Of a DNA stretch of 64,000 nucleotides, positions 1-10,178 are shown piece after piece. The stretch covers positions 1 through 64,000 of the forward strand of contig NZ_NMQV01000002.1 of the NCBI RefSeq assembly GCF_002234375.1. Direction: 5' to 3'. This stretch comes from Pseudomonas fluvialis (GTDB taxonomy: Bacteria > Pseudomonadota > Gammaproteobacteria > Pseudomonadales > Pseudomonadaceae). The notes under the pieces were generated by a model. That model made no database searches, was not told the DNA's origin, and worked only from the letters and a program-made list of their open reading frames with translations. The translations under genes and the position numbers were made by a program. Position 1 is the first letter of the stretch. Each line of letters starts with the position of its first letter.

Positions 1-35
1 GGGTGCTGGGTTGCGTACATGGGGGTTCTCCTCGA

Positions 36-1460
<1,425 letters not shown>

Positions 1461-1512
1461 GATGAGCAAGGCTCTTGAGGGAACGGCAAATGCCGCGATG
1501 CCCCATAGGCTA

Positions 1513-1570
1513 GGGCCTGCAGCGATGCAGGGCCAATGCCGTTATCCGCTGACCCATGCCGAATCGGCAT
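1513..1570. promoter_or_regulatory. Two inverted repeats in the aspA-glsB divergent region
   Basis: The 228-bp divergent gap holds an exact 15-bp palindrome, ATGCCGA-A-TCGGCAT at 1556-1570, and a second inverted repeat, CCTGCA-N4-TGCAGG at 1516-1531. Both lie between the two starts, where a shared regulator could bind. I do not recognise the cognate protein. Confidence 0.35.
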
Positions 1571-1688
1571 AACGCTGTTGTGACTTGCCGGTTCCCTGTA
1601 GCGTGCGCGCCCTGCCCGTGCCGCCCGGCCGCAGACGGGCGTCTACCAGTCACTATCCGGGCCAGCCGGCCGCCGTTGCGAGTGCTGC

Positions 1689-2597
1689 ATGCAAGAGCTG
1701 CTCAATGACATTCTCGAGGAAGTCCGTCCGCTGCTTGGCCAGGGACGGGTTGCCGACTACATTCCGGCGCTGGCGGCGGTCGCACCCGGCCAGCTGGGGA
1801 TTGCCGTGTACAGCAATGACGGCCAGCTGACGTATGCCGGTGATGCGCAGACGCGCTTTTCCATCCAGAGCATTTCCAAGGTGTTCAGTCTGGTGCAGGC
1901 CATCCAGCACAGCGGCGAGGCGATCTGGCAGCGCCTCGGCCACGAACCGTCGGGGCAGCCCTTCAATTCGCTGGTGCAGCTGGAGTTCGAGCGCGGCAAG
2001 CCGCGCAACCCGTTCATCAATGCCGGCGCGCTGGTGATCTGCGACATCAACCAGTCGCGCTTTGCTGCGCCGGCGCTGTCCATGCGCGACTTCGTGCGGC
2101 GCCTGGCCGGTAACCCACTGGTGCAAGTCGACCCGCGCGTGGCCGAGTCGGAGTACCAGCATCGGGCCCGTAACGCCGCGGCGGCCTACCTGATGCAATC
2201 CTTCGGCAATTTTCACAACGAGGTCGAGGCGGTGCTGCGCAGTTACTTCAGCTGCTGTGCGCTGAGCATGAGCTGTGTCGATCTGGCCCGGGCCTTCTGC
2301 TTCCTGGCCAACCAGGGGTTCTGCAAACACAGCGGCGAGCAGATCCTCAGTGCCCGCCAGGCACGCCAGGTCAATGCACTGATGGCCACCAGCGGGCTGT
2401 ACGACGAGGCTGGTAACTTTGCCTACCGCGTCGGCCTGCCCGGCAAGAGTGGGGTGGGTGGCGGTATCGTGGCGGTGGTGCCGGGGCGCTTCAGCGTGTG
2501 CGTGTGGTCGCCGGAGCTGAATGCAGCCGGCAACTCGCTGGCCGGCATGCGGGCGCTGGAGTTGCTCAGTGAGCGCATCGGCTGGTCGGTGTTCTAA
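1689..2597 (+). CDS. glsB: Glutaminase (serine-dependent beta-lactamase fold)
   Basis: Hydrolyses glutamine to glutamate and ammonia. The 302 residues match the GlsA/GlsB family length. The catalytic SISK tetrad ([10 protein letters not shown], about residues 57-66) and the NPFINAGA block are visible, as is the C-terminal GKSGVGGGI motif. It is divergent from aspA and convergent with ansA, with the last four bases of each gene overlapping. The neighbours (asparaginase, aspartase, amino-acid symporter) suggest a local cluster for using acid amides as nitrogen and carbon source. Confidence 0.94.
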   Translation: MQELLNDILEEVRPLLGQGRVADYIPALAAVAPGQLGIAVYSNDGQLTYAGDAQTRFSIQSISKVFSLVQAIQHSGEAIWQRLGHEPSGQPFNSLVQLEFERGKPRNPFINAGALVICDINQSRFAAPALSMRDFVRRLAGNPLVQVDPRVAESEYQHRARNAAAAYLMQSFGNFHNEVEAVLRSYFSCCALSMSCVDLARAFCFLANQGFCKHSGEQILSARQARQVNALMATSGLYDEAGNFAYRVGLPGKSGVGGGIVAVVPGRFSVCVWSPELNAAGNSLAGMRALELLSERIGWSVF

Positions 2598-3592
2598 CTG
2601 GCCGTGTCGTCGCGGCGTTCGCCGCACAGGTCGAGGCTCAGCCAGTGCTCCACGTCGGCCTGGCCGAGGCCGGCGCCGAGCAGGGCGAATAGCTTGCCGA
2701 GCGCCGCTTCACGGGTCATGCCGCCACCGCTGAGCAGGCCGCAGGCGGCCAGCTGGCTGCCGGCGGCATACACGGCGAAGTCGATATGTCCGTGCAGGCA
2801 CTGGCTGATGGCCAGCAGCACCACGCCGCGAGCGTGGGCTTCGCGCAGCACCTCTAGCAGCAGCGGATCGTCGGCCGGGCCGGTGCCGCTGCCATAGCAC
2901 TCCAGCACCACGCCGCGCACGCCATTCTCGAGCAGGGCGCGCAGCAGGCTGGCGTCGAAGCCGGGATGCAGCGGCAATACGGCCAGGCGCACCGGCTGGC
3001 GCGGCTGGCGATAACTCAGGCTGGCTGGCCAGGCACTGGCGTGTGCACCCTGGCGCAGGCGTGGCAGTTCGGCAAAGGCATCGAAGGCGTCACTGCTCAG
3101 TTTGCTGGCGCGTGCGCCATGCAGCAGGCGATCGTGGAAGTACAGGTAGACCCCTGGGGCGATACCTGCCTGCAGGCGGCGCAGCGCACCAAACAGATTG
3201 CCCCAGGCATCGCTGCCGCTGCTGCTGACCGGCAGCATGGCGCCAGTCAACAGCAGCGGTACGGGTAGGCCGAGCAGCAGGAAACTCAGGGCTGCCGCAC
3301 TGTAGGCTAGGGTGTCGGTGCCGTGCAGCAGCAGCACGCCGTCGCAGCCGTCCTCATCCACCGCCTGGCGCACCGCGTCCGCCAGGGCCAGCCAGTTCGC
3401 CTGGGTCATGTTGGCGCTGTCCAGCAGCGGTTGCAGCTCGCGAAAGCGCCAGTGCGGCAACCCGTCATGCTGCTCGGCCTGCCGAGCGCGCAGCAGCGCT
3501 TCCAGGCCTGAGGCCGGGGCCAGCCCTTCGGCGGTCATCTGCATGCCGATCGTACCGCCGCTATACAGGACCATGAGATTGTTGCAGGCCAT
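2594..3592 (-). CDS. ansA: L-asparaginase, cytoplasmic type I-like
   Basis: Converts asparagine to aspartate and ammonia. The N-terminal catalytic motif [10 protein letters not shown] and the second motif [12 protein letters not shown] are both present. The 332-residue length and lack of a signal peptide fit a cytoplasmic enzyme rather than the periplasmic type II enzyme. Its product aspartate is the AspA substrate, encoded 1.1 kb away. The 3' end overlaps glsB by 4 bp, convergent. It lies downstream of the symporter gene on the same strand, separated by 81 bp that contain a hairpin. Confidence 0.9.
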   Translation of the reverse strand: MACNNLMVLYSGGTIGMQMTAEGLAPASGLEALLRARQAEQHDGLPHWRFRELQPLLDSANMTQANWLALADAVRQAVDEDGCDGVLLLHGTDTLAYSAAALSFLLLGLPVPLLLTGAMLPVSSSGSDAWGNLFGALRRLQAGIAPGVYLYFHDRLLHGARASKLSSDAFDAFAELPRLRQGAHASAWPASLSYRQPRQPVRLAVLPLHPGFDASLLRALLENGVRGVVLECYGSGTGPADDPLLLEVLREAHARGVVLLAISQCLHGHIDFAVYAAGSQLAACGLLSGGGMTREAALGKLFALLGAGLGQADVEHWLSLDLCGERRDDTAS

Positions 3593-3621
3593 GCTGGATA
3601 CTCTCTTGCCTTGGGTAATGA

Positions 3622-3645
3622 ACGAAGGGGCCGCAGCCCCTTCGT
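3622..3645 (-). terminator. Hairpin between the symporter gene and ansA
   Basis: A perfect 10-bp stem (ACGAAGGGGC) with a four-base loop lies just downstream of the symporter stop codon. There is no clear T tract on either side, so it may be a weak or Rho-assisted terminator, or an mRNA-processing structure. Confidence 0.45.
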
Positions 3646-3673
3646 GATCGCATCGTTTCAGTGTACTGCGCTA

Positions 3674-5071
3674 TCAGTCGGCCTGCCGTGCCGGCCATGC
3701 CTGCGGATCGAGATCGAGGTCAGCGAACTGCCGGGGATCCAGCACGGGAGACGGGATGCCGGCACGGATCTGCTGGTCGTAGTCGCGCATCAGGCGCAGG
3801 CCGACCTTGAACAGCAGGGCCAGGGCCACCAGGTTGGCGATGGCCAACAGGCCCATGGTCACGTCGGCAAAGGCGAAGACTGTGCCGAGGTCCTGTACCG
3901 AGCCCCATAGCACCAGCAGCACGACCAGCACGCGATAAACGATGATGGGTGTGCGCTGCTGGCTGAAGAAACCCAGCGCGTTCTCGCCCAGATAGTAGTT
4001 GTAGATCAGCGTGGTGAAGACGAACAGCAGCAGCGCCAGGCTGACGAATACCCGGCCCCACTCGCCGACCACGCTGGCCATGGCGGTCTGCGTCAGGACC
4101 ACGCCGGCGACCTCGGTGCCTGGCTGGAACACCCCGGAGAGCAGGATGATCAGCGCCGTGCAGCTGCACAGCACGATGGTGTCGATGAAGACGCTGAGCG
4201 ATTGCACGATGCCCTGGGCGACCGGGTGCTTGACCTCGGCCACGGCCGCCACGTTGGGCGCACTGCCCAGCCCGGCCTCATTGGAGAACAGCCCGCGCTT
4301 GACGCCCATCAGGATGGCCGCGCCAATGCCGCCGGCAAATGCCGGCTCCAGGCCAAAGGCACTGTTGAAGATCAGCGCGAAGGCCTGCGGAATGGCATCA
4401 AAGCGGCTGACGATGACGAACAGGGCCATGCCCAGGTAGGACAGTGCCATCAGCGGGACCAGTACGTCCGCCCATTTGGCGATGCGGCGAATGCCGCCGA
4501 AGATGATCAGACCGATCACGGCGGTCAGCGCCAGGCCGCTGGCCAGGGTCGGTACGCCGAAGGTGTCGTGCAGCGAGGTAGCCACGGTATAGGACTGTAC
4601 GGCGTTGAAGCCGAAGCCGAAGGTCACCAGCAGCAGGATCGACACCAGGATGCCCAGCCAGCGCTGACCCAGGCCGTGCTGGATGTAGAAAGCCGGGCCG
4701 CCGCGATAGGTGCCGTCTGCTTCGCGGCGCTTGTACAGCTGGGCCAGCGAACATTCGAAGTAGCTGGTGGCCATGCCCACCAGGGCGACCACCCACATCC
4801 AGAAGATGGCGCCCGGGCCGCCAAGCATGATGGCCACGGAAACGCCGGCAATGTTGCCGGCACCTACCCGTCCGGCGACCGAGAGCATCAGCGCCTGGAA
4901 CGAGCTGAGCTGGCCACGCTGGCGCTGAAAGGCTTCGGCGAAGATATGAAACATGCTGCCGAAGTAGCGGAACTGTACGAAGCGTGAGGCGAGGGTGAAA
5001 TACAGACCAAGGCCGATCAGCATGACGATCAGCAGCTTGCTCCAGATCAGGTCGTTGAGAATGTCGAGCAT
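3674..5071 (-). CDS. Alanine/glycine:cation symporter (AGCS family)
   Basis: Inner-membrane sodium- or proton-coupled importer of small neutral amino acids. The 465-residue protein has repeated hydrophobic helices and AGCS blocks: GAGNIAGVSVAIMLGGPGA near residue 90, and the later segment GLFSNEAGLGSAPNVAAVAE, which is diagnostic of the family. The start chosen is ATG 5071 (MLDILNDLIW), because the 18 upstream codons look non-conserved and cross the promoter. It is divergent from an HTH regulator with an operator array between them. The substrate could be alanine, glycine or glutamine; the sequence does not decide. Confidence 0.9.
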   Translation of the reverse strand: MLDILNDLIWSKLLIVMLIGLGLYFTLASRFVQFRYFGSMFHIFAEAFQRQRGQLSSFQALMLSVAGRVGAGNIAGVSVAIMLGGPGAIFWMWVVALVGMATSYFECSLAQLYKRREADGTYRGGPAFYIQHGLGQRWLGILVSILLLVTFGFGFNAVQSYTVATSLHDTFGVPTLASGLALTAVIGLIIFGGIRRIAKWADVLVPLMALSYLGMALFVIVSRFDAIPQAFALIFNSAFGLEPAFAGGIGAAILMGVKRGLFSNEAGLGSAPNVAAVAEVKHPVAQGIVQSLSVFIDTIVLCSCTALIILLSGVFQPGTEVAGVVLTQTAMASVVGEWGRVFVSLALLLFVFTTLIYNYYLGENALGFFSQQRTPIIVYRVLVVLLVLWGSVQDLGTVFAFADVTMGLLAIANLVALALLFKVGLRLMRDYDQQIRAGIPSPVLDPRQFADLDLDPQAWPARQAD

Positions 5072-5174
5072 GGCGGGTGAGTCTCTCTTGTTGTTGTGTG
5101 GTAGGGCGTACGGCGCCAACCGCAATGGTTGGCCAGGCGGTGGGCGCCCGGCAATTTCGCGGGTTGCGGCGCGA

Positions 5175-5212
5175 TGATGCGAGTTGATGCTAGAGTCGCA
5201 TCATATGCATCA
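5175..5212. promoter_or_regulatory. Four-hexamer operator array (TGATGC x2, GCATCA x2)
   Basis: TGATGC occurs at 5175-5180 and 5185-5190, and its reverse complement GCATCA at 5198-5203 and 5207-5212. Within each arm the copies start 10 and 9 bp apart, about one helical turn, so two dimers could bind the same DNA face. The array sits between the symporter start (5071) and the HTH regulator start (5244), and is probably the regulator's own binding site. Confidence 0.6.
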
Positions 5213-5243
5213 CTTTTCTGCCGCATGCCACGGGAGCCACGCC

Positions 5244-6059
5244 ATGTCCGAATACCTGGGCAGCAATCTCAAGCTGTTGTGCAGCCACTACCGCTCGATT
5301 GCCGAGGTGTGCCGCAAGCTGGCCATCAATCGCGCCCAGTTCAATCGCTACCTGGCCGGACACAGCCAGCCGACGGCGCACAACCTCAAGCGTATCTGCG
5401 ATTTCTTCGGCGTCGAGCCTTACGAGCTGGGTCTGCCGGGCGAGCAGTTCGCGGCGCTGCTCGGCGTGCGCCATGGCCAGGTCGGCAAGGCACCGCGCGA
5501 CCCCCTGCTGGAGCTGCTGCAACCGTTGAGCGAACTGGGCGGCGATCTGTCGCGCTACTGTGGCTACTACTTCGAATACGCCCACTGCATGTCGGTGCCG
5601 GGTCGCATCCTGCTGTCGCTGGTGCAGCTGCGCGAGGAGCGTGGGCGTTTCCTGTTCGAGCGCCAGGAGCGCCAGGCACCCTCGCGGGCCAGCGATGAGC
5701 AGAACGACGAGTGGGTGCGTTGTCGCTACCTGGGTGCCGCGTTCTACCTGCAGGACCGCCTGTTTCTCATGGACTACGAATCGCTGACTGGCAACGAAAT
5801 GAGCCAGACCATCCTCATCCCCAGCTTCAAGAGTCGGATCACCCGGCTCAATGGCCTGAAAACCGGTGTGTCCAGCGGCGACCGGCGTACCCCAGCCTGC
5901 ACCCGGGTGGTCTGGGAGTACCTTGGGCCGCAGATCAACCGGGTCAATGCCTACCGCCAGGTGATGCTCTATGCGCCGGACGATCCACGCATCGACGACG
6001 ACATCCGTCAGCGCCTGGCCGGTGCGCAGATCCGCCACGGGCTGTTCGAGATCGAATAG
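5244..6059 (+). CDS. XRE-like HTH transcriptional regulator, divergent to the AGCS symporter
   Basis: Residues about 10-60 form a Cro/XRE-type helix-turn-helix (EVCRKLAINRAQFNRYLAGHS, then KRICDFFGVEPYELG). The remaining roughly 200 residues are an uncharacterised effector or oligomerisation domain. I chose ATG 5244 because GGGAG sits 8 bases upstream; the earlier ATG at 5184 would place the start inside the operator array. The 271-residue protein probably controls itself and the adjacent symporter through the TGATGC array. The ligand is unknown. Confidence 0.75.
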   Translation: MSEYLGSNLKLLCSHYRSIAEVCRKLAINRAQFNRYLAGHSQPTAHNLKRICDFFGVEPYELGLPGEQFAALLGVRHGQVGKAPRDPLLELLQPLSELGGDLSRYCGYYFEYAHCMSVPGRILLSLVQLREERGRFLFERQERQAPSRASDEQNDEWVRCRYLGAAFYLQDRLFLMDYESLTGNEMSQTILIPSFKSRITRLNGLKTGVSSGDRRTPACTRVVWEYLGPQINRVNAYRQVMLYAPDDPRIDDDIRQRLAGAQIRHGLFEIE

Positions 6060-6112
6060 CGCGCAGGCGTTGTATCCATGGTCCTGCGTTATGTGCCTTG
6101 TGCACCGATGCG

Positions 6113-7453
6113 TTAAGTAGGGTCTGCTGTTCCCGGTGGTTGCTGGAGGGCGTGTAGTTGCTGTTTGAGCATCCAGATCACTATCAGGCTCAGGCAAATG
6201 TTAGACAGCGGCAGGGCCAGCCACACGCCATTGAGCCCCCAGAGGAGTGGCAGTAGCGCCAAAAAGGGCAGCTGGATCAGCATATTGCCTGCCGTGACCA
6301 GTGTGGCGTATCGAGCCTGGCCCATGGCCTGGAAGAAACTGGCAGCGAGGATGATAAAACCATCGAGAAACATGGCGAACAGATGCAGGCGAATGCCTAG
6401 CGCGCTGGCCTCAAGCAGGGCCTGGTCGTTGCCGCTGAAGATGCTGGCAAACAGCCTGGGCAGCATGAGCAGCGCCGCAGTCATCAGTACACCGCTACCC
6501 ACAGCGGTAAGCAGCCCCAGGCGCAGTACTCGGCGAACCTTGTCTGGCTCGCGGGCGCCGTGGAAGTAGCTGACCAGCGGCTGCATGCCGCCACATACGC
6601 CTTCGGCAAACAGGTAGTAGAAGGCCATCAGATAGCCGGCAATGGCGTAGGCGGCTACCTGAAGAGGACTTCCGTAATGCATGAATAGCAGGTTGTGCAG
6701 TACCACTACCAGGCTCATGTACAGATACATCAGCATGCTCGAGAAGCCGGTGGCGAGTAGCTGCAGGCTTTTGGCTGGGTTGAAGACAGCGTGTCGCCAA
6801 CGCATAGGCAAAGGGTTGTGTCGGCTCAGAATAAAGCCCAGGCAGATGAGCACAGACAAGCTTTCACCGAGCACCGTAGCGAGGGCTGCGCCATGCAGGC
6901 CCCACTGCCACTCGATGATGAACAGGTAGTCGAGGCCCACGTTAGCAAGAGCGCCAGTCAGCATGGCCAAGGTTGCCAGACGTGGTGCACCCAGATTGCG
7001 GACCAACAGCGGCAGGGTGATGCTGGCCAGCACCAGCGGTGCCGCGTAACCAATCACCCTCAGGTAATCGCTGCCCAGCTGTGCCAGGCTGTCTTCAGCG
7101 CCCTGCCAGGCCATAAATGCCGGTCCGAGCACCACCACCAGTATGCCGCTTGGAATGCCCAGCAGAATCAACAGCCACAGTGCCTGTGCCAGGTAGCTGC
7201 GGGCCTCCTGCCATTGCGAGGCACCTTGCGCCAGGGAGCATTGGGCTCCGCCGCCCATGCCGAGCATCATGCCGGCGGCAAGCAAGACGCCGGACAATGG
7301 CCAGGCCATATTGACTGCCGACAGGCCGGTCGCACCCATGGCATGCCCAATGAAAATGCCATCGACGACCATGTACAGGCCGCTGATCATCAGTGCTGCA
7401 ATGGCCGGGATACTGTACCGCCAGAAGGTGCGAGTAAGGCTTTGCGTATTCAT
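6113..7453 (-). CDS. MATE family efflux transporter
   Basis: Inner-membrane cation-coupled exporter of the MatE (DinF/NorM) superfamily, 446 residues with about 12 hydrophobic helices. The first helix block (IPAIAALMISGLYMVVDGIFIGHAMG in outline, with GLSAVNMAWP following) is characteristic. ATG 7453 is chosen; it lies 7 bp after the marR stop, and translation is probably coupled since no strong ribosome binding site is seen. Pairing with MarR suggests induction by a toxic compound. The substrate cannot be read from sequence. Confidence 0.85.
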   Translation of the reverse strand: MNTQSLTRTFWRYSIPAIAALMISGLYMVVDGIFIGHAMGATGLSAVNMAWPLSGVLLAAGMMLGMGGGAQCSLAQGASQWQEARSYLAQALWLLILLGIPSGILVVVLGPAFMAWQGAEDSLAQLGSDYLRVIGYAAPLVLASITLPLLVRNLGAPRLATLAMLTGALANVGLDYLFIIEWQWGLHGAALATVLGESLSVLICLGFILSRHNPLPMRWRHAVFNPAKSLQLLATGFSSMLMYLYMSLVVVLHNLLFMHYGSPLQVAAYAIAGYLMAFYYLFAEGVCGGMQPLVSYFHGAREPDKVRRVLRLGLLTAVGSGVLMTAALLMLPRLFASIFSGNDQALLEASALGIRLHLFAMFLDGFIILAASFFQAMGQARYATLVTAGNMLIQLPFLALLPLLWGLNGVWLALPLSNICLSLIVIWMLKQQLHALQQPPGTADPT

Positions 7454-7460
7454 GGCCGGA

Positions 7461-7886
7461 TTAATCGATTGTGAGGTTTTGACAGGCCTTGTTGAGTAGA
7501 TGCGCCAGTTGCTGCATTTCTTCGGCATTTAGATGCTGTGCCAGGCTGGCGGCTGTTTGCAGGTATACGTCGCGCTCTTCCTGCTCCAGAGCGGTGGATT
7601 TGCCGGTAGCCAGCAAGCGCATGGCTCGGCCGTCGTCAGTGCAGGGCAGTCGCTGCAGATAGCCGCGGGCTTCCAGCTTGCTGGCCATGGCGCTGGCGCT
7701 GGCCTTGCTGACGCTCATGCGCTCGGCCAGCTCGGTCAGGCGCAAGCCGTTTTTCGCAGACATCAGTGCATAGAGATAATCCAGCTCGCTATTGCTCAGC
7801 TCCATGCTGCCGCTGCGCTGTGCGTATTGCCGCCAGTGATGCCACATGTGCCACTGCAGGCGCTTGAGGCTTTCGGTAATGAGCAT
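7461..7886 (-). CDS. MarR family transcriptional regulator
   Basis: A 141-residue winged-helix regulator. The recognition helix region reads LTELAERMSVSKASASAMASKLEARGYLQR and is followed by the wing (CTDDGRAMRLLATGKS). A good ribosome binding site (AGGAG) precedes ATG 7886. It is the first gene of a two-gene operon with the MATE exporter. A 15-bp inverted repeat lies 24 bp upstream of its start, so repression of its own operon until ligand binding is the likely mode, as is usual for the family. Confidence 0.88.
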   Translation of the reverse strand: MLITESLKRLQWHMWHHWRQYAQRSGSMELSNSELDYLYALMSAKNGLRLTELAERMSVSKASASAMASKLEARGYLQRLPCTDDGRAMRLLATGKSTALEQEERDVYLQTAASLAQHLNAEEMQQLAHLLNKACQNLTID

Positions 7887-7910
7887 GGAACTCTCCTGAT
7901 CTTCAGGTTT

Positions 7911-7925
7911 GTTAGTCTAACTAAC
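7911..7925. promoter_or_regulatory. Candidate MarR operator
   Basis: GTTAGT-CTA-ACTAAC is a perfect inverted repeat with 6-bp arms, 24 bp upstream of the marR start. A nested GTTAG-T-CTAAC and further CTAA copies extend it. The placement suits self-repression of marR-MATE. Confidence 0.55.
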
Positions 7926-8011
7926 TAATAATCAGGAAGCAATTTGCCTTTGCCGCAATACGCCTGCGGGGAGCAGTGCGACGCTCCCCGCAGGCGCAAG
8001 TGGTGCGCCGT

Positions 8012-9340
8012 TTAACGGCGCAGGTATTCGCGCAGGCGGTACCAGCTCATGCCCAGCGCCAGCAGGGGCGAGCGCAGCAGCTTGCCGCCAGGGAAGGTGA
8101 TGTGCGGTACCCGGTTGAACAGCTGGAAGTCGCTGTCGTCTTCGCCGGCGATGGCCTGGGCGAGCAGCTTGCCGGCCAGGTGGGTGGCGTTCAGGCCGTG
8201 CCCGGCATACGCCTGGGCGTAGAACAGGTTGCGCTGCTGCGGGTGGCAGCCGATCTGTGGCAGGCGGTTGGCGCCGATGCCGATCATGCCGCCCCAGTGG
8301 TAGTCGATGGCCACGTCGGCGAGCTGCGGGAAGACCTTGAGCATCTTCGGCCGCATGTAGTCGCTGAGGTTGGCCGGGTCGCGGCCGGAGTAGTGGCAGG
8401 CGCCGCCAAACAGCAGGCGGCGGTCGGCGGACAGCCGGTAATAGTCGAGGGCCACGCGCTGGTCGCACAACGCCATGTTCTGCGGGATCAGCTCGCGGGC
8501 CAGGGCTTCCGGCAGCGGCTCGGTGGCGATCACATAGCTGCCGGCGGGCAGCACCTTGCCGCCCAGGTAGGGTTCCAGATCATTGAGGTAGGCATTGCAG
8601 GCGATGATCAGCTGGCGTGCGCGGACCTCGCCGCTGGCGCAGTGCACGCGTACCTCGCTGCCGGACTCGATACGGGTTACCGGCGACTGCTCGAACAGGC
8701 GCACCCCCAGGCTGGCGGCAGCGGCGGCTTCGCCCAGGGCCAGGTTGAGCGGATGCAGATGGCCGGAGCCCATGTCGATCAGTCCGCCGCAGTAACGGGG
8801 CGAGCCGACCACCTCGTGCATCTCGTGCGCTTGCAGCAGGCGCAGGTTGTGCCGGTAGCCGAGGCTGTGCAGGTGTTCGTAGTCTTCGACGAAACCGGCC
8901 AGGTCGGCCGGGGTGTTGGCCAGGTCGCAATAGCCCCAGGTCAGGTCGCAGTCGATGGCGAACTCCGCGACCCGCTGGCGCACCAGCTCTACAGCCTCCA
9001 GGCCGAGCTGCTGCAGGCGGCGCACACCGTCGCTGCCCAGCACATCGTTGAATTGTTCGAGGCCGTGGCCGACGCCGCGAATCAGCTGCCCACCGTTGCG
9101 TCCGCTGGCGCCCCAGCCGATCTGCCGGGCTTCCAGCAGCACCACCGAGAGGCCGCGCTTGGCCAGTTCGATGGCGCTGTTGAGGCCGGAGAAGCCGCCG
9201 CCGATGATGCACACGTCGGCTTCTTCGCGACCCTCTAGCGTCGGCAATACCAGCTGGCGGTTGGCCGTGGCAGCGTAGTAGGAGGCGGCGTGGTGGGCGC
9301 TGTGCACGGGTTGCGGGGACGGCTGGCGAACGGGGCGCAT
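8012..9340 (-). CDS. pauB: FAD-dependent gamma-glutamylpolyamine oxidase (PauB/PuuB type)
   Basis: Probable oxidase of gamma-glutamylputrescine or related glutamylated amines, giving the aldehyde, ammonia and peroxide. The DAO-fold FAD motif is visible (CIIGGGFSGLNSAIELAKRG), followed by GWGASGRNGGQ, a motif typical of the PuuB/PauB/OrdL group. Two ATGs compete: AGGA lies 8 bases from ATG 9340 but only 2 from ATG 9346, so I chose 9340 (442 residues). It lies beside lrp, as I recall for PA5309 (pauB4). Glutamylating enzymes SpuI and SpuB and regulator PauR are encoded nearby. Exact substrate among polyamines is inferred. Confidence 0.82.
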   Translation of the reverse strand: MRPVRQPSPQPVHSAHHAASYYAATANRQLVLPTLEGREEADVCIIGGGFSGLNSAIELAKRGLSVVLLEARQIGWGASGRNGGQLIRGVGHGLEQFNDVLGSDGVRRLQQLGLEAVELVRQRVAEFAIDCDLTWGYCDLANTPADLAGFVEDYEHLHSLGYRHNLRLLQAHEMHEVVGSPRYCGGLIDMGSGHLHPLNLALGEAAAAASLGVRLFEQSPVTRIESGSEVRVHCASGEVRARQLIIACNAYLNDLEPYLGGKVLPAGSYVIATEPLPEALARELIPQNMALCDQRVALDYYRLSADRRLLFGGACHYSGRDPANLSDYMRPKMLKVFPQLADVAIDYHWGGMIGIGANRLPQIGCHPQQRNLFYAQAYAGHGLNATHLAGKLLAQAIAGEDDSDFQLFNRVPHITFPGGKLLRSPLLALGMSWYRLREYLRR

Positions 9341-9441
9341 GTGCATAATCCTGATTTTATTGTTTTGAAAAACGAACGAAGCATAGGCGCAGCCCGCCCT
9401 CCTCGACAAGCGGCCAGGGCAGGTAGTGCTGCGATGATCCT

Positions 9442-9930
9442 CTAGTCGGCAATCGGCAGGCTGAGCGACTCCTTGACCTCTTCCATGACGATGTAGCTCT
9501 TCGACTCGCGCACGTGCGGCAGCTTGAGCAGGATGTCGCCGAGCAGCTTGCGATAACTGGCCATCTCGTTGATACGCGCCTTGACCAGGTAATCGAAGTC
9601 GCCGGATACCAGGTGGCACTCCAGCACATGGGGCAGCTTGAGTACGGCGCGGCGGAACTCCTCGAAGGTGTCGCCGGACTTATAGTCCAGGCTGATCTCC
9701 ACGAACACCAGCAGGTTGGCCTTGAGCTGTTGCGGGTTGAGCCGGGCGTGGTAGCCCATGATGATGCCTTCGCGCTCCAGGCGGCGGACCCGCTCGGTGC
9801 AGGGGGTGGTGGACAGGCCGACCCGCTCGCCCAGCTCGGTGAAGCTGATGCGTCCGTCCTGCTGGAGAATGCGCAGGATGTTGCGGTCGATCTTGTCCAG
9901 TTCGCGGCGACTCTGGTGCTGGGTACGCAT
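9442..9930 (-). CDS. dadR: Lrp/AsnC family regulator of the dad operon
   Basis: A 162-residue leucine-responsive-type regulator: N-terminal HTH (DKIDRNILRILQQDGRISF, then ELGERVGLSTTPCTERVRRL) and C-terminal RAM effector domain. It is divergent from dadA, the arrangement in Pseudomonas where the Lrp homologue DadR activates dadAX in response to L-alanine. pauB follows on the same strand after 101 bp. A general lrp name would be equally acceptable. Confidence 0.88.
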   Translation of the reverse strand: MRTQHQSRRELDKIDRNILRILQQDGRISFTELGERVGLSTTPCTERVRRLEREGIIMGYHARLNPQQLKANLLVFVEISLDYKSGDTFEEFRRAVLKLPHVLECHLVSGDFDYLVKARINEMASYRKLLGDILLKLPHVRESKSYIVMEEVKESLSLPIAD

Positions 9931-10178
9931 GGGCTCGTGCTCCTGGCCCTGCGACAGGCTGGCGCAGGGTGCTGTTTAAACAAGAAAATCCACTGGCTAG
10001 AAAGCCATTCTTACCGGAAATGGCCTGTTTCTGCTGGGGTGAAAAGGCTTTTCTGGCGGATTTAATCGCAAAAGGCCCGCGTTAAACAGTGAAAATCCCT
10101 GCCTGCGCTTTCCTATACTGCCCTCACGTGCAAAATAACAAACGTCAGCCCGCACGCGGGGCCGACGGGGAGGCAGTC
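9931..10178. promoter_or_regulatory. Divergent dadR-dadA control region
   Basis: This 248-bp gap contains a 10-bp palindrome TGTTTAAACA at 9973-9982 and a 13-bp palindrome GAAAAG-G-CTTTTC at 10041-10053, in an A/T-enriched stretch suited to Lrp binding. TATACT at 10114-10119 could be a -10 box for dadA, though no good -35 is spaced correctly. A strong GGGGAGG ribosome binding site precedes ATG 10179. Confidence 0.4.
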
